Under the pieces are notes generated by a model. That model made no database searches. It was not told the DNA's origin and saw only the letters and a list, made by a program, of their open reading frames with translations. Both the position numbers and the translations under genes were made by a program. From Zopfochytrium polystomum (Eukaryota; Chytridiomycota; Chytridiomycetes; Chytridiales; Chytridiaceae), in contig JAIVFJ010000157.1 in NCBI GenBank assembly GCA_025765615.1, positions 1 to 64,000 on the forward strand: 64,000 bases of DNA, in the 5' to 3' direction. Below are positions 31,844 through 47,140 of the stretch, piece by piece. Position 1 is the stretch's first letter. Each line of letters opens with the position of its first letter.

Positions 31844-34800
31844 ATGGTGGACTTGGCCCCGTTCCACCATGAGATCGCCGCGGACCTCCTCCCGCGCGAC
31901 TTTCTCCCACGAGCCCCGCCGGCCCCATCGTCGACGTCGTCGGATCCCCCGTCGTCTCCCCTCGGCGGCTCCCTCATCGATGACGACCCTTCCCACTCGG
32001 ACGGTCTCGTCGTCCTCGCCCGCGGCCTCGGCGTCCGGCCCGTCCTCACTGCCTTCCTAAAAATCCATGCACACCGAGAGAACCTTGTCCTCCTCCTCAA
32101 CACGGCGCCACGCGAGCTCGCCCTACTTCGCGAAGACCTTACGGTTGCCGCCCTCGCCTGTGACATTGGGGGCGGTGTTGGCGGTGACGACACTGGTGTT
32201 CCTGTGATCGACGTCGACTGCTTCAGGGAGGTGAATGCAGAGACCCCGGCAGCCGACAGGTTTGTGTGGCAGAGCAGCTTCTTGGGTCGTTCGGAGGAGA
32301 CTGTAACGAGGCTTTTGCCCACTCCAGCTGACGAGAGACCTCTCTCAATCAGAGCTGCGCTGTATCGTGCGGGCGGTGTTGTCGCCGTAACATCCCGCAT
32401 TCTCGTGGTCGACATGCTGAATAAAGTGCTCCCGCTCCACCTGGTCACGGGCGTCATCGTCAACAACGCCGAAAGGTGCGTGTGCGATGTTTGCTTGCCG
32501 GAGCCTTATTCAATGCAGGACTCACCACCTTTCCCCGGTGCTGCCTCGCGGATGGATGCAGAATATCAGAGACGTCCCACGAAACCTTTATTCTCCGTAT
32601 ATTGCGCGACTCAAACAAGGTTGCTTTTATTAAAGCCTTCACTGATGCACCCGAAGCTCTCACGCGTGGAGTGTGGAAGCTGGAGAAGGTCATGAAGCTC
32701 CTCTTCTTGCGGAAAGTGTCGTTTTGGCCGAGGTAAAGCTTTTTTGTGGGTTCCCTCTCTAGTCTATTTCGTTTTGTGCTGTCAGGTTTTAACCTTAGTA
32801 TTGCGCTGCTGCATAGGTTTCATATGTCCATCACTTCAGCGATCGAAGCTGCGCCGCCAATAAATTTGGTCGAAATTCGCGTGGCAATGACTAAAAACAT
32901 GCAGGAACTGCAGCGTGCAATAATCGACTGTATGGACAACTGCCTCGCCGAAATAAGAAGGTCCTCCAAATCTGTGAGTTGAAATCTCCTGCAGCAACTG
33001 ATATCAACGCTAAGCGAAATGATTCTATTTCCTCCCAATCGGTGTCCACACGCGTTTAGCTCGACGCAGATGAACTGACTGTCGAAAATTCGCTGTTCCG
33101 CAATTTTGAAGGCTTGATACGCGCCCAACTCGACCCTATTTGGCATCGTGTTGGCGGCAAAACAAAGCAGCTTATAAATGACGTTGGGACGCTCCGTCGT
33201 TTGCTTAGGTGATAAGCCTGACTATGCTCCTTTCTCCTAAAGCCAGAATATTCTTCTTTGAACCATTAAGCCATATCGGGTCTTACGACTGTGTTTCGTT
33301 CAATTCATTTCTGGAGGCGATAAGGGATGCGAACGAACCTGATCCGCTGGCCGGCATCCGGGGAGACTTGAATATCAGCCCGTGGCTTCTCATGGATTCC
33401 ACCGACACGGTGTTTAAAATGGCAAAGCAGCGGGTCTTCGTGCGAAAGACGAATAGCGATCAGCAAGGAGGCCAGCGGGCGGACGGGTCAAACCCGCAGG
33501 GCGGAACTTCAACAGGATCGAACGAGCATGTACCATCCCATATTGTTCCGGTGTTGGAAGAGCAGCCAAAATGGAAAGCGCTATATCAGGTTCTGCAAAA
33601 TCTGGAATCAGAGCGGAGAAAGCTTTTGGAAGCAGGAAAAAGTAAGAAGCTTCTTGTGCACGAACTGTCCTAATAAGGTTTCTGGTGTTTTCCAGGTCCT
33701 GGCCCAATACTCATAATGGTGGATGGAGACCGGACCTGCCATCAGCTCCGCGAACTGCTGAATGGCTTTGAGATCACCCCTCTCGCCGCCGCCTCCATTT
33801 CACCAACATTCTCCCCTGTAAAAAAGAAGCGGAAACGCGACGTCCACCCGAGTTCAGATGATCCACACCCGCCGCCTGCCCCACCCGTTCGGCAATCCTC
33901 AAGCAGCGACCGCAGACGAAAGCGCGGCGGTGGTGCCGCTACTCCCATAGCTCGACCCCCGCTGCCCGCAACTGCGACGTGTGCCGCCACAGTCCCAACC
34001 CGGGATGAAGCACCTCGCTTCAGTGCCCCCGGGTCGCAAAAAATGCTCACACGCCTACTAGGCAGGTACTTCCGCTGGCGCAGGGTTGTGCCGAAAGTGC
34101 AGCGAAACTTGAGGTTCTTGAAGAATCGGGGTCGTGCCGTTGCCGGCGTTGCCACCACTTCCAGTAGGGGTGGACCTGCGGGTGGTACCGGCAATGGTTC
34201 GGGAGAGAGGCCCGGGTTTCCTGGACGGGGCAGTGGCGCCGCACCTGGAAGCTCTGTTGGCGGGCGCGGGACGTCGACGGCGTTTGTGCGAAGGCGGCAG
34301 CGAGGGGGCGGCTCTGCTGGTGCTGCATTGGCACGAGGTGCAAGTGACCAAACAACTTTTGAAGAAGATGCAAAGAAGGCTTTGGAGATGTAAGACCCTT
34401 TTTGATGCTCTCTTGGGCTCTTTCATCCTTTCGACGCCTCGATCACCCAAATGCCGCGGAAAACACGCAACTTACACCATTTCTTCAACGTTGATTGATT
34501 AGGCTTGATGCACTCCGCAAAGACGATGAAGGCGACCGCGAACTCTTTGACCTTGATGACATGGATACTGGTGTTGATGATGGCGACGCGAGCGACGCCG
34601 CTCGTGTTGTCCGTCAGCATCTGTTTGATCCTGACGCGGAGCTGGACCCGGACCTGTTTGATCGGCACTTTGCTCTTGTGCCAGCGGAGGCTAGTATCGT
34701 CATACGCCCCTACGCCACCACCTCTTCGGGATCGTTTCAGTCGTCTGGTGACGAGGATAGCCGTGCGCTGGAGTCGCTTGCGCCGCGATGGGTCATTTTG

Positions 34801-36201
34801 TATGATGTGGACGTGGGGTTTGTTCGCAGGCTGGAGGTGAGGTTAAAGACTGAGTGGGTGGCTTTGGCCGGGGTCGGAACTCACATGTTCCTGAAGGTCT
34901 ATCAAGTGACAAACCCAACGGTCAACCTTTCCGTGTACTTCATGGTCTATGATAACTCTGTCGAAGAGCAGCGCTACCTTTCACTTCTTCGGAAGGAAAA
35001 GGACGCATTTGAGAGACTGATTCGCGATAAGTCGGTTCGTACCCTTTGACATTATCGCCGCACACCCTTCATCCCCTAAGGTGGGCACAATTCTCATAAA
35101 CTCAGGTCATGGCTATCCCCATCGATCAAGACGGACGAATTGAAATGAATCCCGAAGAGAAGTTTTGGAAGAGCCTCGACACCCGGCTCGCGGGTGGTCA
35201 GCGAATTCCCGCCAATGAAGCCAATCAGGTTGGAAGAAAATCTCCGCCCCTTCGTTTACGTCGTCTACGTCAGTCTATATTCGTTTGTGCTAAAAAGCCT
35301 AAGGTCATTGTCGACGTCCGCGAGTTCGGCTCCGCCCTACCCCTGCTCCTCTACTCTCAAGGTCTCAACTTGCGCCCGTGCACCCTCGAAGTCGGCGACT
35401 ACATTCTCACCCCCTCAATCTGCGTTGAGCGAAAATCCCTTCCCGATCTCGCCCAGTCCTTCAAATCCGGCCGCCTCTTTGCCCAAGTCGAGGCCATGTG
35501 CCGGCACTACCGCACCCCGCTCCTCCTCATCGAGTTTTCGCAAATCAAGGCCTTTGACGCCGGGCTTGCGACAAGCGCTGTCGGAGTCGCGTCCGGCGGC
35601 GCCGCCACCGCGAACGTGGACCTGCAGGACCTCGGCGCAAAGCTGGTCATGCTGACTCTGACGTTTCCAAGGCTGCGGATCGTTTGGAGCTCGAGCCCTG
35701 CGGCGACCGCGGAGATTTTCGAGGATTTGAAGGTGAAGCCGGGTGATTGATTCCTCGAATGTTTGCACTTTCCAGACCCTGTCACCAACCGCAACCACTA
35801 TCTCCGTTTCAAATCATACCTTTCATTGGCGCCAAACTATTGCAGCGGGACCAACTGGAACCGTCCATGGAGGAAGCCATGAACATCGGTGTCGACAGCT
35901 CTTCAACCTCTGACAGCGTATACAGCATCACACCCGCTGTAAGTCCACGAATACTAATAACTCGCCATTATTGATCCATTTTTTCTTCAATTTTTGTTCT
36001 TGCCCAACTCCTAATCCAAAGGACATGGTCCGATGTTTACCCGGCGTAACGTTTAAAAACTACCGCTATGTGATGGGCCGGGCACCGAATCTGCGCGCGC
36101 TCGTGAACTTGCCGCAAGACGAGTGCGAAAAGATTTTGGGGCCGGGGCCGGGGAAGGAGCTGTACGATTTCATCAATTTCGATCCGAAACGCACCGAGTG
36201 A
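31844..36201 (+). CDS. RAD1: XPF/RAD1-family DNA repair endonuclease
   Basis: Twelve exons: 31844-32475, 32562-32732, 32817-32973, 33060-33208, 33271-33641, 33696-34389, 34503-34836, 34897-35034, 35106-35228, 35298-35732, 35846-35938, 36022-36201. About 1158 residues. XPF cuts the 5' side of lesions with its ERCC1/RAD10 partner in nucleotide excision and crosslink repair. N-terminal inactive helicase-like region: LVVLARGLG, GGVVAVTSRILVVDML, IKAFTDAPEA, LFLRKVSFWPRFH. Middle: DRTCHQLRELL, EEQRYLSLLRKEKDAFE. The nuclease motif GDYILTPSICVERKSLPD (about residues 955-971) holds the catalytic ERK. C-terminal helix-hairpin-helix: DMVRCLPGVTFKNYRYVM. Several introns were detected only because they interrupt these motifs, for example the in-frame 60-base one at 34837. 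The exon 9/10 junction may lie at 35304 instead of 35298. Confidence 0.95.
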
Positions 36202-36494
36202 CCAGGGAGTGGAGTCATCAAACTCGTTCTATTCATCTGTCCGTTACCTGAGCGGGGACCGTCGAAAAGAAATAAAAGATTCAACGCTTCGAAAAAAAAA
36301 AAAAATGATAACTACGGTTTGTTGCGACCAGCTGCCCCTAAAAGTAAACCAGGCTGTGGACGAAGAAATGATCGACGCGAAAACAGAGAAAGAGATATAA
36401 CGAGTGAAAAAGTGAGAGAGGAACAGAAAAAAGACGTGAAACAGAACGCCCAATCAGGCCCGAATCAAAATCCTCCTCTCGGTCGAAGAATCAA
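36202..36494. other. Convergent intergenic region
   Basis: Between the XPF stop and the stop of the minus-strand gene. It contains an A-run at 36292-36304, and AATAAA at 36270-36275 lies 69 bases past the XPF stop, a plausible polyadenylation signal. Confidence 0.5.
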
Positions 36495-39400
36495 CTAACT
36501 CTGTCGTCCAGGTAAGGCAGATTCTGCCTCAAGCTGCTCCATCATCCGGACCAACACCGTGAGGCTGGAAACTTGCATGTCGGAAAGACTCCGCGCGACG
36601 GACGTCTTGGACGCCGAGAGACCGTCCTCTCCAGCGTCCGCTAGCATTTTATTGACATCTTGGGATAAGCTCAGCGAGTGCCTTGGAGAAAGAACGTTGG
36701 GGTCAGTGAGCGGCGACTGACGAAGAAAAGCACCTACTTCAGGTTTCGAGTGAGAACAGACATCGAGTCTAGAACGGAACGACGCTTGGTGGCTCGCCGA
36801 GCATCTGCAGAAAAGTGGCTCCAATTTCAGCACCAACATTGGGTTATGTCATGAGAGAAGACTTTTCACCATTCTGCGGCTCTGAACCGTTTCCAACACT
36901 AGCCCGCGCCGAACCGCTTTGCCCAACGCTCTCGCCGCCAGCCGTCTTACCGGCAATGTCCCCCAAACTCGTGCTCAGTACCTGCACCGAATCGCGCGTC
37001 GACCCCATACCACGCTTGAGCTCGTCCACCCGGTTCGAGATCGCGTCGATCTCGTTTGTCAACGAATCCGTGCTTGCGGCGGCGCCGCCGCTGCCAAGGC
37101 CGAGTGGCTGCCGCTGGAAACCGCTTGTTCGTCGGAGAGACGGCGCAGCCGATGGAGGACCGGATCGCGAGGAGCTACCGATGGCGGGCTTGTTCGCGTC
37201 GAGCGCGTCAGAGACAGTTGACCCCGACGAGCCGTTGGGAAGCTGTTCGGCAACAGAGGTTGGAGTGAAGGGAGGTAGTGGCGGTGTTGCAGCGTCCCCG
37301 ACGCTGCCAGACGCTGAGACATTGAAGAGCGAGTCGGAGCCCACAAGGGCTGTCTTCGACGCAGAGAACGGTATCTCGCCGTCCAGAATGGATGACCGTG
37401 TAACAGCCGCCTGTTTTGGCCCAAAGTCTGATTCGCTCGGATGATCATCGGTGCGGGGTCGGGGAGTTGATGCTGACTGCGGCGAAAGGATGCCTCCATC
37501 AGGCACGCTAACGGTGGGTTTTTCACGCGTAGGTGTCATTTGGCTGAGGCCATGCTGAGATTTAGAGTTGGATTGCAAGGGCAGTTCATCTCTTTCTCTT
37601 TGGGAATTTGGCGAGGATTGCGACGTTTCAGATTTCTTCAGGATGGATTGGATCATCTTCGAGTTCTGACTGAATGCGGTAGGAAGGGTGGAGTGGGCGC
37701 CAGAGTTCAAGGGCCTCCGCACGTCGGAAGCACTCGAAGAAGCCGACGTGCTACGTTGTGGTCCACCAGACAAAGACGCTTTGTATGAAGAGCTTTGTTG
37801 GTCATGCACCGCCTATAGATAGTAGTATAGTGAGAGGACAAATAAAACGTTGACATTTTCCACTCACCGATGAGGACGGAACCGTCCGTTCTTGAGAAAA
37901 AAGTGGATGGGGCCCAGGGTGTGAATCGGTTGTGGACCGGCTATGGCCTTCTGACGGGTAAATTAGACCTTCGTCAGCGATACGCGACGGTCGAGACGAT
38001 GGGTACGCGTAACCATTGACAACAGACGAAACAGCAGAAGTATCCCGGCTGCGGTTGTAAGATCTATGAGATGCGCCGGCGTCGGAAAAGTAGCCCGATG
38101 ACTCTTCCATGATAGCTTGAGATTGACGATATTCCGATCGCTGAGGAACATAGTTCTCACGCCGCGGCCGCTCGTCATCCCAATCTCCATCGCGAGAGCT
38201 TGGGTACCTCGCTGACCTTGGCGGCTCCTCGCGACCAAAGCCACTTGCCATCGACTCGTACCCACTGTTTGATCTGGGTTGTGAAGGGGGCCTGCCTCCG
38301 TACTTTTGCGACACAGAGCTTTGATGATACTCAATTGTCCGTAAGGCGTCCCCGTCATAGGCGCTCATGGGACCGGCAGTGCGAGTCGTTCTCTCGGAAG
38401 GGGCGTAGCGAGATGAGGTTGTTGACAATGCATCGTCCGGTCGACCATCATCAGAAAATGGTCGATCACTCATCGCAGAGTTTGCAAGTTCGTCCGATAT
38501 GTAGCGCCGATGCGGCGCTGCTCCGCTTATGCCGTAATGATCGCTCGCCGTGCTTCGGCTTTCGCGAGAAGACATCATTGGAGGAATAGCACCACCAACG
38601 CCGCGGTCGTGGCCATCATCACGATAGGCCCCACCACGACCATAGCTGGATACGAGGCTCTCACCCTGAGAGCCTCGCGGAGAAGTAATGCGGGCTGACG
38701 GGGGGGCGTAACCCCCGACAGATGAAGTTTCGCTTCCTCGACGGTACGCGTCTCGGCTCTTTTCCTGCCGGTAGGCCCTGTAAGGGTTAGGGTCGCCTGC
38801 GGGATCACCACGACGGACGTATGGCGAAATCGGCCGTCCATCTGAGCCAAAGGATCGCTGCGCTGTTGCTGGCGATGTCGGATGCATCGGACCTGCAGGC
38901 ATATCTGGCGAGAACGTGTCCCGCAAGGACCGAAAGCTCGGAGACATGGCTCTGGTTGGTGAAAGGGGGCCAGCGAGATCGGGATCATAACGGCGGGAGA
39001 TCGCAGGGGAATGGGGCCGACTGTATTGATCGGAAGGGGGGATTCGAGGTTTTGATGCGTTCAGCGAGTAGTACGTAGCGCCTCCGCTAGGGCCCTCGTA
39101 ATGCTGCTGCCGCATGTAAGCCGCAGAGGAAGGATGGAGGTCGTGGTCGGCGCGGGCACGCACTTCGTCGTCCCGATCGCGGTACCCGCTGCTGCCTGGA
39201 ACAGCGACACCCGAGCGATGGTAGGAAGAATGCGGCCGACGCGCGCCAGTGGCATCGCCAAGGCCGCCCGATGAGCCTCCCCCGCCTCCTCCTCCTCCAA
39301 GACCAGCGCCAGCGTAAGGGGTATAAGGGATGGCTGAAGACGAGACCGCGGAGAGCGGCGGGCCTAACGATCTGCCGCCGCCGCCCGATGCCATTTTTTG

Positions 39401-39595
39401 CTTGTTGGCGGCAGACAACTTGCTTCGTTCGTTAAGTCTGTCCCACACACACCCGCCGCCTGACCGTGGTCCCCGCCGGAACCCACTTACGGATACGAGA
39501 GCGCCCAAGGATGTATCAAGAATTCTCCACGCACTATGCGTCGAGCATCCCCCCCCCAAGAGATCGACCAATCCGGGCCGCCGTCCGTTGTTCAA
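36495..39595 (-). CDS. Low-complexity Ser/Arg/Tyr-rich protein of unknown function
   Basis: Spliced model: 39595-37868, 37812-36870, 36804-36738, 36681-36495; introns 55, 65 and 56 bases, phases agree. A further in-frame intron 39490-39419 (GTAAGT donor) is likely. The start could also be ATG 39394 (MASGGGGRSL). About 950-974 residues. The N-terminal two thirds are disordered with many RYDPD, RPHSP and SSRYAP-like Ser/Arg/Tyr/Pro stretches and a Gly run. The C-terminal third has a short coiled coil (TNEIDAISNRVDELKRGM) and a helical tail (LADAGEDGLSASKTSVARSL, VRMMEQLEAE). The pattern suggests a scaffold or cytoskeleton/cell-polarity adaptor, but I recognise no family. Confidence 0.7.
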
Positions 39596-40094
39596 GTCGG
39601 TCCACCGGATACTTGAGCCATTCCTCTTCGTTCCAAAAACTCCTGTCCGATATTTATCATGTGCTTCAAAAGAAATCGCCGCTCGTAAGACGGGATGCGA
39701 CAGTGCGAGGCTAGTTTCCAGAACAGTGTTCGGATGATAAAACTTCTATTTTTGGCGTCTAAACGAGATCGAGGAGCAAAAAGAGGGAACTTTTTGTTGC
39801 GCACTTCTTTTGCAGAGATCACTCCCTCTACGCAAGCGCGAGTGCGCGGGTGTCAGTAATCGGATATATTCCGCGGACTTGCGTATCGTTGGCAGTGAGT
39901 AACTTCAGCACTTGATGGACCTCACCACAAGGAGCTTTCCCTCTTGCTTGCGAAAACCAATATCCATCCCTTAGAACCGTGAATCCTAGAGCAGACCTCT
40001 TCGAACTCGCAGCACTACGTAAGTGGCCACGAGCTGTGAACGGTAACTGTGAGTCCAAAGTCGACTAAAACCTTAGGCCGATCCAGCCGAGTAA
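39596..40094. other. Divergent promoter region
   Basis: Lies between the minus-strand unknown gene and the plus-strand MARK-like kinase, so it should hold both promoters. No obvious TATA box or repeat, and small open frames lack protein-like content. Confidence 0.5.
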
Positions 40095-42427
<2,333 letters not shown>

Positions 42428-42616
42428 AACACTTGTGGAAGCTTTTTGGGACTCTTAAACGAGACGGGTTATTATTTTCTCCTTTAAATGAAATCATTTT
42501 CACATAGTCATTACAGCCTATTTGAAGTGGAACGAGTGTGAGAGCTGGATGGTGGGCGCGATTATTCGCAGATGGATGGGCTGAAGCGTGTCGGAAGAGC
42601 AGGCAGAACGCGGAGA

Positions 42617-42651
<35 letters not shown>

Positions 42652-43279
42652 TTTTACATAACCGTTTTCCGAGCCAACAGGGACACGCGACGCGCGCCAC
42701 GCGCGTATAGAAAAACAGGGAAAAAAAGCGCGGTGCGCTGCGGGACGAGACAGAACAAAATCGAGAGCGGCGGCGGCTTTTGCGTTGCTGTTGTTGTTTC
42801 AAACATACTCGCACAAAACACACAATCTTGCTCCGCACCCTCCTCCCCCCCCCACACTTTCCCTCGAAACCCCCCGACTCCCGAACATTCGGGAACGCGT
42901 TCACGGACCGCGACTCGCCTGTCCTCCTATCCTGTGCCGTCACCTCATCCCGCCGTTCGAGCGCTCACAAGTCATCCTTTCGAGAATTCACCTCACGACC
43001 GCGCCGATCGCTAGTCAACAGCCATCCTTCCACTCTTTTTCTCACGTAAGGGAGAGTCATTTTGTTCCCGCCATGCTTCGCCACCCTCTCCCTGCAGCCC
43101 AAGCTGCTATCTAATCCCACCGATCAGCCTTCATTTCTCTACGCTTCCTTTTTACATCCCTCTTTTCTGGTGGATAGCATCAGTCACCGACCCGAATTAG
43201 TAAGGTTTGTAAATACACCGCGAAAATCCAACTAACATGAAAAAGAACAGGAACACAGGGCTCTTCTCAATAGCTCCAA
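42428..43279. other. Intergenic with a 30-T run
   Basis: An uninterrupted T tract at 42619-42648 lies 190 bases past the kinase stop. It is followed by G/C-rich and then C/T-rich sequence (42840-43180), typical of a fungal promoter with pyrimidine-rich start regions for the next gene. No coding content is seen. Confidence 0.5.
42619..42648. repeat. Uninterrupted 30-base T tract
   Basis: Thirty consecutive T in an intergenic region 3' of the MARK-like kinase gene. Read on the minus strand it is an A tract. Possible reasons are nucleosome exclusion or the poly-A tail of a retrocopy; no retrocopy is visible beside it. Confidence 0.9.
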
Positions 43280-46113
43280 ATGAGCTCGACGACCTTTCGC
43301 CTTGAGTATTACAATCCATCGCTCGAGCTTCCACCCCTTTTCGGCCTCCCGGCGGCACGCAAACAAGAATCGTGCCAGGTCCGCCGAGACAATTCACCTC
43401 TGTCGCCTCGGCTAACCCCGAGCCCGGAACTGGAACGACCCAAGCTCACAGAGTGCTACCTGCCACCACTGAGTACCTCTGACCGCCGTCATCACGACCT
43501 GACAGAAATCGAAAGTCTGGCTGCCCTCGTTCGAGAACTCGATGTCGAAATAGACGGCATAATCGTCGCTGCGTTCCATGACCTCACTCAAAAAGCCAAC
43601 ACCCGCGAGTTTCTCCCGGCTGCCTCAAAGATGTTTACCTTCTTCAATGAAATCAAGGAAAGGCGGAAGCGGTGCTGTGCCGGTGCATGCAAGATGACTC
43701 GTGAGCAAGTGTCCCAAGTCGCCTCATCCCCTCTTTTGGAGAAAGACACTTTGCTGCCTCCTTCACGCACGAACGTTTGCGGCGGTAGATTTGTGATTCC
43801 AACTTTCTACCTTTCGGTCATTGACTCCACCACAAAAGCCGTCGAGCTTGTACGTACACTCGGCCTTTCTCGCCAATGCTGTAAACTAACTTGCCTTTAG
43901 AAAATCCAACGATTGGAAAAAGAGTTGAAAGCGAAAGAGCTCGAGCTGGTCCAAAAAGTTGCCGAATCCGACTTCAACCGGCACCATCACATGGACCCGA
44001 AACCGCTGACTCCAAGTGCAAGCCACGCACCAGAAGATAATGATATTCAAGCCGATTTTGATCTCTTTCTTTCGTCCAACTCTGTTCAAGACCAGTGGCA
44101 GTGCGAAAGCTTCATTTCCAGCGCGCTGAAACCCTACGCTATGGGCAACGGTAAGTTCAGTGAAGACAGTTAACAAGTAACAGATTTGCTGACTCTTTTA
44201 CAGACACTCAAAAGGCGAACCTCGACACCACTTCTATTTCTAAAGATCCCATCATCCCAACACCTCAAAGTCTTCCTCAGGCAAAGGTCGCTACCGACGG
44301 CCCCGTCGGAGTCGCAGTCGAAACCTCCTCTCAAGAGAAATTCGGAGCATCTCAGCTCTCGGTTCCTGGGACAGCGTCAAAACTCACAGTCCCACACTTT
44401 GGATCCAGCGAACATATTCCAGGCACGCTGCCATCTGCGCAATTCAAAAACCACTCCTTCTTTCAGCAAACGCAAGTGCCGGTTCAACCGCTCGTTCCAA
44501 TGTTCATTCCCCAAAGGCAATTCCCCCATCGGCGATTCCCTTTCGTGCCTCTTCAAGTAGGAAAGCCTATGGGATCCCATCCATGCTGCCAGGTCGATAC
44601 GACCGAGCTCATTCGCTTAGGACTAGTTCCAAACGCGCGAATTCCAAGCCACCTTAAGGATAGCGTTGTTAGAATGCTGAAGGCAAACAAACATCGCAGT
44701 TCCGTCCTTCATCATCGTCAACGTCGGGAGCTTGGGTTCCCCCAACGATATGATCCCATATTTGGCCAAAAGTGCAGAGCCCAATCGACTATGGATCACC
44801 CCGACTTTGCGCATCAAACAGTGCAAAGTCTGCAAACAGTTCCTGCATTGTATGAGGATCGGCCGAAAATACCGAATCCCTTGAACAATCCACGTAGCCG
44901 CACAGTCTTTCGGCCTCAGGTTTCGTCTACATTGCCTGCAAGGCCTATGCCTTCGAATTCTATGGCGAGTTCGCAATTTGCCTCTCGACAGGGAGTCCAA
45001 AGGCAGGGACTTCAAGCCATCTGTGGCCCTCTTGGTCCCAATTCTCGATTCGTGATCGGCGCTGCGCGTAAATTAGGAACCCCCATTGCCCAACCGGCAA
45101 ACTCCGCAACCCTTCAACCTCTTCCGCCACAACTCGTGCGATACCCAGCACCCCCACCCTTTGCCCTTAACAGCGCTGCAAGTCGATTCCAAGCTGCGAA
45201 ACGCCCTCTTCCACCCGCTACTCCGAAAATCTCACCAGCGAATGGAATGCCTGACAACCAACCAACCCTCCCGACATACCCAGCTAGCGGCGTTGCCCCA
45301 AAACGCATCCCACCACCGGGCCGGAACTTTACACCTTTTGCGCCTCAGCCATACCCCAGCGCTCGACCCATAGCCTATCCGACCGCCTCCCGCCCTATTC
45401 CCCGCAGGCCAGCTCCAGGCTCGCATCAGTCCGCTCAAACGATCCCTGCCATCCCAGCCTTCAACTACCTGCCGCTCAAGAACCCATCATTCGCCTACCC
45501 CGTCGCCCACAACCTCTCCTTCAACAAGCCCGCACCGCAAATCGCCCTTCCGGCCTTCCCGGAATTCGACCCTCACCCCACAGGACTGCCACGACTCACA
45601 CCCGCCGCCCACGCTACCGCCGCCGCCCTGCCCCCGCTCGCTCCCTCCTCCTCCGCCCCGACAAAACGAAAACGCGCCCACCGCGACCTCCACGTCTTTA
45701 TCCAGCCCGCCGCCGGTAACTGCGTCCCCGGCGGCGTCCGCGCAGCCGCGGCGTTGCGCCCGCAGCAGGATCTCACCCCGGTCTCGGCCACCCCGCCGCC
45801 GCAGCAGCACCAACAGCAGCCGGAGCTGTTCCCCTCGACGCGCCGGCCGCTGCAGACTGCATCGGCCTCCGCCTCGATCGCTGCGCTCCCTGCTTCGCCC
45901 GCGACCGCAGGCGCTTTGGATGCAGCCTCGGCGTCCGCGCTCCCAGGTCCCGTCGACCTCGGCTTGGCGTTGGCTGGGATCGCCGAGGAGCCGTTCTCGT
46001 TCCAGGCGCTGCTGGAGATGGCCCATCCGAGCCTCGAGTCGATGTCGCCGGCCGCGGAGCCGACAGACGCCTGCGAGCTCGGCGGCGTGAAGCGCGCCCG
46101 TGTGGACTGCTGA
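43280..46113 (+). CDS. Pro-rich protein with short coiled coil, function unknown
   Basis: Three exons: 43280-43849, 43901-44150, 44204-46113; introns 51 and 53 bases with matching phase (0, 1). Predicted 909 residues from ATG 43280. The N-terminal 190 residues include an ordered-looking helical part (LTEIESLAALVRELDVEIDG, SKMFTFFNEIKERRKR). Exon 2 starts with a heptad stretch KIQRLEKELKAKELELVQKV. The rest is disordered, rich in Pro, Gln and Ala, except for a possible ordered patch TTELIRLGLVPNARIPSHLK / RRELGFPQRYDPIFG near 44600-44760. A KRKRAHRD basic patch near 45665 could be a nuclear signal. I recognise no domain; a transcription-related role would be a guess. Confidence 0.75.
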
Positions 46114-47140
46114 GATGCGATCGGCGTCTTTGCGCGTGTTTGGACCTCTCGTTCTGAAAGTCTCTTTGCAGACTCTCACAACGCTTCACGCGGTCCCCCG
46201 TCATCTCCCAGTCTTCAAAGTGTCCCTCCTAGCTGGCTGGTCTTGCCGGATAGAAAATGTGGGATCATACTTTTGTCATGCAGAGATCTCCGTTTGCTTT
46301 TTCGTTGGCACCATCCCTTTTGCTCTCAGGCAATTAGAGCGAGCGCAGTATATCACTTTTTCTTTAGACGCTCATCTTGTTCTCCATCTTCCGGACGCTT
46401 TGATACGCGACACTTCAATATCTACGTTTCCTTCCCCCTCCTAAACCCCAGATTTCCTACTTGTTCCCAGCCCCGAAACTCGTAACTTTCTGTTCAAGAT
46501 CCATCATTGATTTTTTTTTTCTTTTTTCTTTCTTCCGCTCATTCCCTTTGGGAGAGACGTTGCGAAACTTGCCGCGAATTTGGCAGAAAAATATTGTTGC
46601 GAAAGGCGTGTGCGCAAATACAGCTGGGCGGAAAGAATGACACTGTCTACGCCAGTGTGGACCGAATGGAATCCACTGCATGAATTCCGATTTCTCAATT
46701 TAGTAGGAAACGCCCTAAAAAACAATGAAACAGACATCCCTAGCCACATAATTAATTCACAACAGTTTAACGTTATTCTTGGGCGAAAACAGGCAGTGGC
46801 GGGAGTTTACGGCGGTCCGAGTGTCACACGAGGGAAGGAAAGTATCTCGACTATTGGGAGGAAAAATGAAGAAGGGAGGATTCTCATCTTTCGAGATACG
46901 GAATACAAAAGGGCTGCTGGAGGCGAGGAGGGATTCTGCAAGTGCTGTTCGAGAGAGAGAAAGAGCGTATGATAGGCTATATAAAAACACATCATCGGGA
47001 CTAAAACGGTAGAACACGGGGAAAGGCGAGATCGGTCGCGACCGGAAATCGACAATAGGCAGTGCCCACATGGAGAAGTATTAAACGAGAAAGGGAGAAA
47101 AAACCAGGGTAGAGGTGCAAAAGCCAACCCTCCTCCTCCT
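46114..47140. other. Convergent intergenic region, about 1 kb
   Basis: Lies between the stop codons of two convergent genes. T-rich tracts (46508-46530) and A/G-rich sequence (46850-47110). The open frames on either strand show no domain-like content. Confidence 0.5.

Noticed and set aside
36919..37444. Plus-strand ORFs inside the unknown minus-strand gene
   Set aside because: Antisense to a frame with better splice-supported continuity and coiled-coil content.
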